Source: Alphaproteobacteria bacterium (lineage in GTDB: Bacteria; Pseudomonadota; Alphaproteobacteria; Micavibrionales; CSBR16-224). From it: a DNA stretch of 8,648 bases. The notes under the pieces were generated by a model, which was not told the origin of the DNA, ran no database searches, and saw only the letters and a program-made list of their open reading frames with translations. Positions within the stretch are counted from its first letter, which is position 1; each line of letters starts with the position of its first letter. This document shows positions 1-5,791 of the stretch, piece by piece. The position numbers and the translations under genes are program-made. The stretch lies in NCBI GenBank assembly GCA_006226225.1, contig SBHI01000026.1, positions 1 through 8,648 on the forward strand, read 5' to 3'.

Positions 1-69
1 GAATATCTCTTTGATGCATCAACCTACCCCGCGCCGGGATTTGAAAACCAGGCGTTTTTTACCTTTTAG
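1..69 (+). CDS. pcm: C-terminal end of probable protein-L-isoaspartate O-methyltransferase (partial)
   Basis: Frame 1 is open from the first base to a TAG at 67-69, giving 22 residues that begin EYLFDAS and end QAFFTF. The LFDAS...P-PGF...F-F pattern is how alphaproteobacterial PIMT (Pcm) proteins commonly end. PIMT uses S-adenosylmethionine to methylate and repair isoaspartyl residues in the cytoplasm. Pcm is often encoded directly upstream of a TolC gene in this class, and the next gene here is a TolC homologue starting 29 bp after the stop, so the two are probably co-transcribed. The methyltransferase domain is outside the window. The identification rests on a short tail plus synteny and is moderate at best; that the reading frame is a real gene end is more likely than its exact name. 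Confidence 0.5.
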   Translation, partial: EYLFDASTYPAPGFENQAFFTF

Positions 70-85
70 CAGTCCGGCTTTGAAC

Positions 86-90
86 GGAGG
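86..90 (+). promoter_or_regulatory. Shine-Dalgarno that fixes a TTG start for the TolC gene
   Basis: GGAGG lies 8 nt before the TTG at 99-101. The first in-frame ATG, at 135, has no comparable site in front of it, so the TTG start is preferred. It adds 12 basic residues (MRRFIKKSPRAF) before the hydrophobic signal-peptide core. Confidence 0.75.
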
Positions 91-98
91 CACGATCC

Positions 99-1466
99 TT
101 GAGACGTTTTATAAAGAAAAGTCCACGCGCTTTTATGCGGATTCTGACCGTTGCTCTGGTGTTGCTTGCTCTGACGGGGCTGGCCGTTTCCGTGGCGTCC
201 GCTCAGGAAAATAAGACTGATGGCGGACTTTTTACCGTTTTGGAACATGTGCACCAGACTCATCCGCGCCTAGCGGCGGAACGTGCCGGTCTGGAAAAAG
301 CAGATGCCTATATCCGCCAGCAGAAAGGCGAACTGCTACCGACACTTTCCGCGCGGGCAAGTGCGACCAGCAGCGTGACGGAGCCGGGCGCTTTCGGTGC
401 TTTGAACGGTGAGACGGGAGATGTCGGCCTAGAGTTGTCGCAACCGCTATATCGCGGCGGCAGCACAATGGCACGCATCCGCGAGGCGGAGGATTTTTCC
501 GAGGCGCAAGTGGAACGCTATCGCCGTGCGGAAAATGATGTGCTGCTGGAAGCGGTGCGTGCACATATTGCGCTGGTGCGTGATGATGAACGTGTGCGGT
601 TGCGGGACAGAAATATTATTAATCTTGAAAAACATCTGGAATCGGAAAAAACGCGTTTTGATCTGGGGGCGAATACAGCCACGGATGTGAATCAGGCAAA
701 GGCGCGTCTGGCGGCGGCGCGTGCCGAGGCGCAGCGTGCCCGCGGTGATTTGGCGGCAAGTGTTGCGGATTATGTGCGTGTCAGCGGCAGGCAGCCGCCG
801 GATATTTCCGGCATTTCGCTGCCGCATGCGGTGTTGGCTGAACATTTGCCGTCGCTGGCAACGCTTGACACCGCGCTGGAAGCAGCAGGTAAGATTAATC
901 CCGATATTCTGGCGGCGCAGCTGGAGGAAAGCGCAAACCGTCAAGCGCAGCGTGCGATTAAAGGGGAGTACTATCCTTCCGTTACTTTAACAGGGCAGAC
1001 ACAACGCACCTACAAGCCTGTTTTTGCACCGGGGATTAGCTCTCAGGATCAGTCGCGTATTGTGCTGGAAGCCAGTATTCCATTATACAAGGGCGGGCGC
1101 ACAACTGCCCGTTTAAGTCAGGCGCGTCATGACGGTAATAAATTACGCATGGAGACATTGGATACGGAGAGGGAAGTTATCCGCCGTGTAACGACGGGAT
1201 GGGAGAATCTGCAGGCGGCAAAAGCGGAAGCTGATGCGCGTCAGGTGCAGGTGGATGCCGAGGCACTGGCATTAGACGGGGCACGCGCCGAATTTAAATT
1301 GGGCGGACGCACATCGCTGGATGTCTTGGATGCCGAGCAGGAAAAACTGGACGCCGAGCTGGCACTCTTATCAGCACGTCATGATGTGATTCTGGCGGAA
1401 TTTGATCTGCTGGCGGCGACCGGACAAATGACCTGGGATGTGCTGCAGACGGCGTTGCGGCATTAA
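99..1466 (+). CDS. tolC: TolC-family outer membrane efflux/secretion channel
   Basis: Encodes 455 residues, the usual size for TolC-like outer membrane factors. These trimeric proteins form the outer-membrane barrel and periplasmic tunnel used by tripartite drug pumps and type I secretion systems. The basic N-terminus is followed by a hydrophobic core (about residues 14-30) and a signal-peptidase I site after ASA (residue 35). The mature part shows the duplicated OEP architecture: two long Ala/Glu/Arg-rich helical halves, each with a strand motif of the type SQPLYRGG / SIPLYKGGRT (near residues 120 and 335), and a C-terminal half with the characteristic GGRTSLDVLDAEQ. No inner-membrane pump or adaptor is encoded nearby, so the substrate cannot be inferred. 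Upstream, a probable pcm gene ends 29 bp before the TTG start. Family assignment is confident; the tolC symbol is by family. Confidence 0.88.
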   Translation: MRRFIKKSPRAFMRILTVALVLLALTGLAVSVASAQENKTDGGLFTVLEHVHQTHPRLAAERAGLEKADAYIRQQKGELLPTLSARASATSSVTEPGAFGALNGETGDVGLELSQPLYRGGSTMARIREAEDFSEAQVERYRRAENDVLLEAVRAHIALVRDDERVRLRDRNIINLEKHLESEKTRFDLGANTATDVNQAKARLAAARAEAQRARGDLAASVADYVRVSGRQPPDISGISLPHAVLAEHLPSLATLDTALEAAGKINPDILAAQLEESANRQAQRAIKGEYYPSVTLTGQTQRTYKPVFAPGISSQDQSRIVLEASIPLYKGGRTTARLSQARHDGNKLRMETLDTEREVIRRVTTGWENLQAAKAEADARQVQVDAEALALDGARAEFKLGGRTSLDVLDAEQEKLDAELALLSARHDVILAEFDLLAATGQMTWDVLQTALRH

Positions 1467-1501
1467 AATACAGGGCCGGACTGTTTGGTGTAATAATCTT
1501 A

Positions 1502-1530
1502 TTGACAGTTTTATAAATCTCTCTTAAAAA
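1502..1530 (+). promoter_or_regulatory. Putative sigma-70-type promoter of the tRNA-Asp gene
   Basis: A perfect TTGACA (1502-1507) is followed after exactly 17 bp by TAAAAA (1525-1530, four of six matches to TATAAT). Transcription would start near 1537, giving a leader of about 50 nt before the tRNA at 1588. It sits in the 121-bp gap between the TolC gene and the tRNA. Also in the gap is an AT-rich hairpin sequence (TCTCTT-AAA-AAGAGA) overlapping the -10, without a T-run, so it does not look like a terminator. Confidence 0.5.
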
Positions 1531-1548
1531 GAGACCCTGTGCACGGAA

Positions 1549-1561
1549 GCCGCCTTGCGGC
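1549..1561 (+). other. Short perfect GC hairpin in the tRNA leader
   Basis: GCCGC-CTT-GCGGC forms a 5-bp stem with a 3-nt loop, 26 nt before the tRNA 5' end. No T-run follows, so it is not an intrinsic terminator. It would lie in the 5' leader of the primary transcript and might affect trimming. A function is not demonstrated. Confidence 0.3.
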
Positions 1562-1587
1562 AAAGAGTGCATGACCTTAAGAAATGT

Positions 1588-1664
<77 letters not shown>

Positions 1665-1702
1665 TTTCTTTTCCCCGCTTATTTACAAGGATTGCGTAAG
1701 CT

Positions 1703-2311
1703 GTGACACAGGCACATTACCAACAGCTTTATCAACCTCTTCAGTTTTTCGCCGATTTACCCGCTTGGATTGCCGCACATACGGCACGCGATGGCGCATT
1801 ATCTTTTGACGTTTTGCCGCTGGATTTATCTTTTAACGCCTTGCCGACATTTGCCGTACGTGTGCTGGATGATGGGCGGGAGATTGGCGTCTATAAATGT
1901 AATTTGAGCCAGTTTACGGATGAAGCGGGGCGGGATTGTGTCTTATTTTCACCGCTTGTTGTGACGTGGCGGGACGGTCAGGTGCCGCAAGGGGATATTA
2001 GTCGCCGTATTGTCGCGCATTGTGTCCGTTCGGCGCGGGGGTTCTGCTCATCAAAACAGGATGCGCCGGTAATGGGTGTTCTTGTGACCAGCGGGAATTT
2101 GACGAAGGAGCGTGCAGGTTTACCGTTTTTTACGGCGCTGGGCTGGGAGATTGTTACGGAAGAAACAGCGCAGCGGCCGATATATCAACTCATTATCAAA
2201 TCACTGGAAAAGGCGGCAGCGACATTCCTGGAAGAAGGGGGTAAGCCGATATCCTTCGCCGTCACGGAAATACCGTCCGCTGTAGATAAATGTCATAAAA
2301 TGGCGGATTAA
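1703..2311 (+). CDS. Conserved-looking hypothetical protein, 202 aa
   Basis: Starts with GTG; AAGGA at 1687-1691 is 11 nt upstream, a rather long spacing, and no better in-frame start is visible. The protein has no signal peptide or membrane segment, so it is probably cytoplasmic. It appears alpha/beta: a strand-rich middle (about residues 33-90, with FAVRVLDDGREIGVYKCNL) and a later segment GVLVTSGNLTKERAGLPFFTALGWEIV. It has five Cys (66, 79, 107, 115, 197) without a CxxC pair. The phrase PFFTALGWEI faintly recalls acyltransferase-like folds, but I do not recognise the family and assign no function. It begins 38 bp after the tRNA. Its stop overlaps that of the convergent PH-domain gene. It is likely real because it fills its interval with ordinary codon use. 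Confidence 0.7.
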   Translation: MTQAHYQQLYQPLQFFADLPAWIAAHTARDGALSFDVLPLDLSFNALPTFAVRVLDDGREIGVYKCNLSQFTDEAGRDCVLFSPLVVTWRDGQVPQGDISRRIVAHCVRSARGFCSSKQDAPVMGVLVTSGNLTKERAGLPFFTALGWEIVTEETAQRPIYQLIIKSLEKAAATFLEEGGKPISFAVTEIPSAVDKCHKMAD

Positions 2312-2934
2312 AATTCGTCCGGTTTTGACGGCACATTACTGCGCGACTGCACATTCTGCGCTTCTTGCACGGCACGGCGGAAGTCAATCGGCGAATCAAT
2401 CGGTGGCAGCAGAACCTCCCCGACACCCATACCGCGCACGACAACGCGGCCATAGCCGAACATCCTGCCGATAATCCCCTGACTGACGGTAACCCCCTCG
2501 ATCCGGTCGATACTCAGCTCACCGACATGGCGGGCAATCAATCCGCGTTTATAGACCAGACGGTCTGTGGTGATGGCGATTTCCGTCGTTGCCTTCACAA
2601 TCATCATACTGGCAAAAATGAAGAGCCCCATAATGAAGAAACCCATCACCATAAAGCGGACAGCAGGATGCAGGCCCCAGAGAATTTTCAAGTAACCGCC
2701 TTGCTGATCAAGAATGAATTTTTTGGCGTTTTCAAACTGGTCGGGCGGCAGGCTGGGGAATTGCGCTTTGATTTGCTGGCTGATTTCCCACCAGATTGCA
2801 CCATAGGCGAGAGCAAAGCCCGCACCGATCCCCATAAGAATCCAGATGACGGCGTTGACGGTGTACATCCAGTGGAATCTTGCGCCCATCAGGATTTCTT
2901 CATTGGGGCCGAGGGATTGTTGTACGTAAAGCAT
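2308..2934 (-). CDS. Bacterial PH (bPH2/DUF304) domain membrane protein
   Basis: 208 residues with two predicted membrane helices (about 26-48 and 91-113) separated by a polar stretch. A C-terminal bacterial pleckstrin-homology domain (about 116-190) follows. The recognisable core is TTEIAITTDRLVYKRGL, then ELSIDRIEGVTVSQGIIGRMFGYG, then VVVRGMG and LPPIDSPIDFRRAV, the pattern of YdbS/DUF304-type proteins. These are inner-membrane proteins of mostly unknown role, with the PH domain facing the cytoplasm. The start is supported by AAGGTGA 7 nt upstream; an ATG slightly further upstream is out of frame. It lies 119 bp downstream of accD on the same strand, with a terminator-like hairpin between, so it may be a separate transcript. 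Family confident, function unknown. Confidence 0.82.
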   Translation of the reverse strand: MLYVQQSLGPNEEILMGARFHWMYTVNAVIWILMGIGAGFALAYGAIWWEISQQIKAQFPSLPPDQFENAKKFILDQQGGYLKILWGLHPAVRFMVMGFFIMGLFIFASMMIVKATTEIAITTDRLVYKRGLIARHVGELSIDRIEGVTVSQGIIGRMFGYGRVVVRGMGVGEVLLPPIDSPIDFRRAVQEAQNVQSRSNVPSKPDEF

Positions 2935-2995
2935 GAGGCATTCACCTTGAAATAGATATTCAAAACGCTGGCTTTATTCTGGCATGAAGTAACAG

Positions 2996-3023
2996 AAAAT
3001 GCACAGAAAAAAATATCTATGCA
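2996..3023 (-). terminator. Possible intrinsic terminator downstream of accD
   Basis: On the minus strand the arms TGCATAGA (3023-3016) and TCTGTGCA (3007-3000) form an 8-bp stem with one G-U pair and an 8-nt loop, followed by TTTT (2999-2996). The stem is AT-rich and the U-tract is short, so it would be weak. Its position, 30-60 bp past the accD stop, fits. Confidence 0.4.
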
Positions 3024-3053
3024 CTTTGTCAGTCTACATTTTTTTTAGATCGC

Positions 3054-3956
3054 TTAGGAAGATTTCTTTCCGTTGCCGTTTTTCTTGCCGTTTTTGGGTT
3101 CTGCGGCTTTTTGCGGCATCAGGATGGACAGAATAATGCCGATTTCCCGCGCCAGATGCACACGGGAAACAACGCGATCCACCATACCATGTTCCAGCAG
3201 GTATTCCGCGGTTTGGAAGCCGTCGGGCAGTTCTTCACGAATGGTTTCCTGAATAACACGACGTCCGGCAAAGCCGATCATGGCGCCCGGTTCGGCAAGA
3301 TGGATATCTCCCAGCATGGCAAAGGACGCGGACACACCGCCGGTGGTCGGGTCGGTTAACAGTACCAGATAGGGCAGACCGGCATCTTTGACTTTTTCAA
3401 CGGCAATTACGCTGCGCGGCATTTGCATCAGCGACAGCATACCTTCCTGCATGCGGGCACCGCCTGACGCGGGAATGGCGATAAGAGCGGCTTTGCTTTC
3501 CACGGCGATTTCAGCGGCGCGGACAAGGCCGTTACCAACGGCGGAGCCCATTGACCCGCCCATAAAGTCGAAATCAAATGCGGCAATCACAACAGCATTA
3601 CCGCGGATTGTGCCTTTGGCGACAATGATGGCATCCCGCCGTCCGGTTTTGTGGCGTGAATCTTTCAGACGGTCGCGGTAGCGCTTGCGGTCACGGAATT
3701 TCAACGGGTCGTCACGCTCATGCTTCAGCTCGATCTCGCTGTATTTTCCGTTATCGAACAGCAGGTTCAGACGCGCGGCGACGGAAATTTTCATATGGTG
3801 GTTGCAGGACGGGCAGACATTCATGTTGTCTTCCAGCTCGCGCTGGAACAGCATGGCCTCGCAAGAGGGGCATTTTGTCCATAAATTGTCGGGCACCTCT
3901 TTCTTTGTCACAAGGGCGCGGATTTTCGGACGAACGTAATTGGTAAGCCAGCTCAT
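3054..3956 (-). CDS. accD: Acetyl-CoA carboxylase carboxyltransferase subunit beta
   Basis: 300 residues, close to E. coli AccD (304). With AccA it forms the cytoplasmic carboxyltransferase that moves CO2 from biotinyl-AccB to acetyl-CoA, producing malonyl-CoA, the first committed step of fatty-acid synthesis. The N-terminal zinc ribbon is intact (C29, C32, C48, C51, from CPSC and CPSC). The crotonase-like core carries FDFDFMGGSMGSAVG, ASGGARMQEGMLSLMQM, DPTTGGVSASFAMLGD and EPGAMIGFAGRRVIQET. The tail is a short Lys/Asn/Gly-rich extension. AGGA lies about 8 nt before the ATG. pyrF ends 49 bp upstream on the same strand, so the two probably share a transcript. folC, the common downstream partner of accD in alphaproteobacteria, is absent here. 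Confidence 0.97.
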   Translation of the reverse strand: MSWLTNYVRPKIRALVTKKEVPDNLWTKCPSCEAMLFQRELEDNMNVCPSCNHHMKISVAARLNLLFDNGKYSEIELKHERDDPLKFRDRKRYRDRLKDSRHKTGRRDAIIVAKGTIRGNAVVIAAFDFDFMGGSMGSAVGNGLVRAAEIAVESKAALIAIPASGGARMQEGMLSLMQMPRSVIAVEKVKDAGLPYLVLLTDPTTGGVSASFAMLGDIHLAEPGAMIGFAGRRVIQETIREELPDGFQTAEYLLEHGMVDRVVSRVHLAREIGIILSILMPQKAAEPKNGKKNGNGKKSS

Positions 3957-4005
3957 GCTTTTATCCTGTTTTATTTTGCTGAAAAACCCGTGCGGAGTTT
4001 AGCGG

Positions 4006-4728
4006 TTACGCGGCAGCCGTGCAAGAGGGAATTGCCGTGGCGATTTTTGCGGCGGTGGCGGCGGGATCTGCTGCTTGTGTAATGGGACGACCGATGACCA
4101 GATGACTGGCTCCGGCCAAAAAAGCTTCCTCCGGACTCATAGTCCTGCTTTGATCATCTTGCGTGACGCTGTTCTCTTTCGGGCGAATGCCGGGAACCAT
4201 TAAAACAGGCGCAGAGCCAAACCTTTGCCGCAGGGCGCTGATTTCCAAGGGAGAACAGACCAACCCTCCCGCTCCGGCTTCAAGCGCGGTTTCGGCAAGG
4301 CGCAAAACCTGCGTTTCGGTGTCGTTGCTGCTGCCCGTCTGTTGCAGATCTTGCGCGGTCATATGCGTCAGAACGGTTACGGCCAGAATCGTCATGCTGG
4401 GCGTGTGGGTTTTGGCGGCATCGACTGCGGCAGTAACCATTGCTTTGCCGCCGCCTGCATGGACGGTCAGAAAATCTGGTTTTAAGGGGGAAATGGCCTT
4501 GACCGCACTGGCAACGGTATTGGGGATGTCATGCAGCTTCAGATCCAGAAAGAAGCCGGTATTTTCGGCGGCATCCTGTAAGACGCGATGCACACCCTCC
4601 TGTCCTAGCGCATAGAAGAATTCCATACCCAATTTGATACCGCCCAAATGCGGGGAAACTTGGGCGACAAGTTGCGCGGCTTTTTCAGGATCAGTTGTGT
4701 CAATGGCGCAGAAGATTTTTGATGTCAT
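4006..4728 (-). CDS. pyrF: Orotidine 5'-phosphate decarboxylase
   Basis: 240 residues, normal for the family. It decarboxylates OMP to UMP, the last step of de novo pyrimidine synthesis, in the cytoplasm. Active-site residues are visible: D10 (AIDTTD), K32 (IKLG), and the D62-x-K64-x-x-D67 array in FLDLKLHDIPNT. The phosphate-binding segments PGIRP (179-183) and GRPIT (213-217) are present, as are HAGGG and TVLTHM. The C-terminus is a short Ala-rich tail. No clear Shine-Dalgarno precedes the ATG; the preceding bases are TTTTATTATTC, directly after an inverted repeat that could be a terminator or a regulatory leader. It lies upstream of accD in a probable operon. Confidence 0.97.
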   Translation of the reverse strand: MTSKIFCAIDTTDPEKAAQLVAQVSPHLGGIKLGMEFFYALGQEGVHRVLQDAAENTGFFLDLKLHDIPNTVASAVKAISPLKPDFLTVHAGGGKAMVTAAVDAAKTHTPSMTILAVTVLTHMTAQDLQQTGSSNDTETQVLRLAETALEAGAGGLVCSPLEISALRQRFGSAPVLMVPGIRPKENSVTQDDQSRTMSPEEAFLAGASHLVIGRPITQAADPAATAAKIATAIPSCTAAA

Positions 4729-4735
4729 GAATAAT

Positions 4736-4777
4736 AAAACCCGCGAAAGATTGTCTCGTGGGTCAGATTAACGCGGG
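4736..4777 (-). terminator. Inverted repeat with U-tract between the small ORF and pyrF (terminator or leader attenuator)
   Basis: Read on the minus strand, CCCGCG (4777-4772) pairs with CGCGGG (4745-4740) across a 26-nt loop, extendable by a G-U and an A-T pair, followed by TTTT and ATTATT up to the pyrF ATG at 4728. It could terminate the small gene that ends at 4819. An upstream CGAAAG could instead pair with CTTTCG, which overlaps the second arm, so an alternative fold exists. The long loop makes simple termination uncertain, and whether it acts on pyrF is inference. Confidence 0.35.
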
Positions 4778-4818
4778 CTGCGCTTTCGTGCAAGCCCCGC
4801 CTTATGATAGCGCATTGA

Positions 4819-4986
4819 TCAGCGCGTTTTTGCCGGATTACGCGGTGCGCGGCTGGTTTCATTGACGTTCAGACCGTCATCAATGCCTTCCATGCCGGAC
4901 ATGTCGTAAAGCTCGTTATTACCGAAGCTTTTACAAAACAGCGACAGTGAAGTTTCACGCAATTCGCCTTTATCCTTCATGCCCAT
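4819..4986 (-). CDS. Small unrecognised protein, 55 aa
   Basis: The ATG at 4986 is preceded by AGGAG with 8-nt spacing (4999-4995), the strongest ribosome site on this strand in the window. A more upstream in-frame ATG at 5016 would add 10 residues but bypass that site, so the 55-aa form is preferred. The protein starts MGMKDKGELRET, has FCKSFGNNELYDMSGMEG in the middle and ends APRNPAKTR. It is polar and has no membrane helix or signal peptide. I do not recognise a family. A GATAAT -10 (5026-5021) and a CtrA-like box lie upstream. It is divergent from the M15 peptidase gene. Real expression is likely from the RBS and promoter; function unknown. Confidence 0.6.
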   Translation of the reverse strand: MGMKDKGELRETSLSLFCKSFGNNELYDMSGMEGIDDGLNVNETSRAPRNPAKTR

Positions 4987-5020
4987 ATCGGAATCTCCTA
5001 AAGTTAAGCTATACACTAGA

Positions 5021-5026
5021 ATTATC
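5021..5026 (-). promoter_or_regulatory. Putative -10 element for the 55-aa gene
   Basis: GATAAT on the minus strand matches five of six bases of TATAAT. No consensus -35 lies at 17 bp, and that position is covered by the CtrA-like box, as expected for an activator-dependent promoter. Predicted start is near 5014, giving a leader of about 28 nt. Confidence 0.4.
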
Positions 5027-5037
5027 CTTTAAAAAGA

Positions 5038-5052
5038 TTAATATTTCCTTAA
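5038..5052. promoter_or_regulatory. Putative CtrA-binding site, TTAA-N7-TTAA
   Basis: TTAA (5038-5041), seven bases TATTTCC, TTAA (5049-5052) exactly match the full CtrA box known from alphaproteobacteria such as Caulobacter. It is the only exact copy I found in the window's intergenic regions, and it lies in the 94-bp gap between two divergent genes. The box centre (5045) would be about 31 bp upstream of the inferred minus-strand start, which is the usual position for CtrA-activated promoters overlapping the -35 region. Confidence 0.5.
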
Positions 5053-5059
5053 GACCCAG

Positions 5060-5065
5060 TATAAA
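5060..5065 (+). promoter_or_regulatory. Putative -10 element for the M15 peptidase operon
   Basis: TATAAA matches five of six bases of TATAAT, 15 bp before the ATG at 5081. The region 17 bp upstream is ATTAAT, which runs into the CtrA-like box, so both divergent genes could respond to one site. The leader would be under 10 nt, consistent with the poor Shine-Dalgarno of the gene. Confidence 0.35.
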
Positions 5066-5080
5066 CGAAAAGCAATAAGA

Positions 5081-5791
5081 ATGAAACAAAAACAAATATC
5101 TGCGGCGGATTTACAGGCTTTTGATGATTTTACCGCGACACATCCGATTGCTGTCGACCTTGTTTACGCGCAGGAAAAACACCGTGACAACATATTCGGA
5201 TGCGCACTGTACCGCGCCGAAGCGAAATTGTGGGGGCATCAGGATATTGTTGCCCTGACACTGCTGGCGGCAGAGATTTGCCAAAGGGATTATGGCTGGA
5301 TATTGGAAATAAAGGATTCTCTGCGCCCTGTCGAGGCGCAGGCCGCCATGCAGGAAACCGCGATTGTGCGCGCCAACCCGCATTGGATGGAAGAGCCGCG
5401 ACTGTTGTCGCCGCCCGGTCACGGCGGACATCCGCGCGGCATGGCAATCGATTTGCTGCCGCTGACGGAGAATGGCGAGGAAGTCGATATGGGGACGCGG
5501 TTTGATCATCTATCGGAGGATCGCAGCAATAATCCGGCGGCGCGTGATTATACCGCGTTTTCTGAAGATGGAGCTTATAACCGCATGGTTGTTGAAAACC
5601 GTAGAAAACTGACGGACGCCATGCTGGATGCAGCCGCGCAAAACGCTATGGAGTTGTTGCCGTTGCCGCAGGAATGGTGGGATTTTCGTTTTTATCCGGC
5701 CTATACAAAAGGTTTTTTGCCGATTTTTGATGCCGACCTGCCGGAGGAAATGCAGATGATGGTGCATGGCGAAGGGAGGAAGTATCCGTGA
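5081..5791 (+). CDS. VanX/DdpX-like D-alanyl-D-alanine dipeptidase homologue (M15D family)
   Basis: 236 residues, somewhat longer than VanX (about 200). The M15D family are zinc dipeptidases that split D-Ala-D-Ala, either in cell-wall recycling or to support glycopeptide resistance. Visible landmarks: R82 in KDSLRPVEAQ (the substrate-binding Arg of DxxRP), the zinc motif H117-x6-D124 in GGHPRGMAIDL, MGTRFDHLSEDRSNN (138-151), and the catalytic Glu segment E198-W-W-D201-F. The usual third zinc ligand, His of EWWH, is Asp here, and the Ser of SxHxxG is Gly. Both could be lineage variants or change activity. No signal peptide is present, so it should be cytoplasmic. The RBS is weak. The stop overlaps the GTG start of the following membrane-protein gene, so the two are translationally coupled. 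Confidence 0.82.
   Translation: MKQKQISAADLQAFDDFTATHPIAVDLVYAQEKHRDNIFGCALYRAEAKLWGHQDIVALTLLAAEICQRDYGWILEIKDSLRPVEAQAAMQETAIVRANPHWMEEPRLLSPPGHGGHPRGMAIDLLPLTENGEEVDMGTRFDHLSEDRSNNPAARDYTAFSEDGAYNRMVVENRRKLTDAMLDAAAQNAMELLPLPQEWWDFRFYPAYTKGFLPIFDADLPEEMQMMVHGEGRKYP

Noticed and set aside
447..944. Minus-strand ORF of 165 codons
   Set aside because: Antisense to the TolC gene, with no recognisable motifs.
1665..1702. tRNA 3' end as a possible integration site
   Set aside because: No duplicated tRNA fragment, integrase or mobile gene is visible downstream.
2365..2955. Plus-strand ORF of 196 codons
   Set aside because: Antisense to the PH-domain gene, whose family match is clear; composition is typical of a shadow frame.
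4812..4831. GCGC-N8-GCGC followed by GTTTTT on the plus strand
   Set aside because: It resembles a plus-strand terminator, but no plus-strand gene precedes it and the 4-bp GCGC arms are self-complementary by composition.
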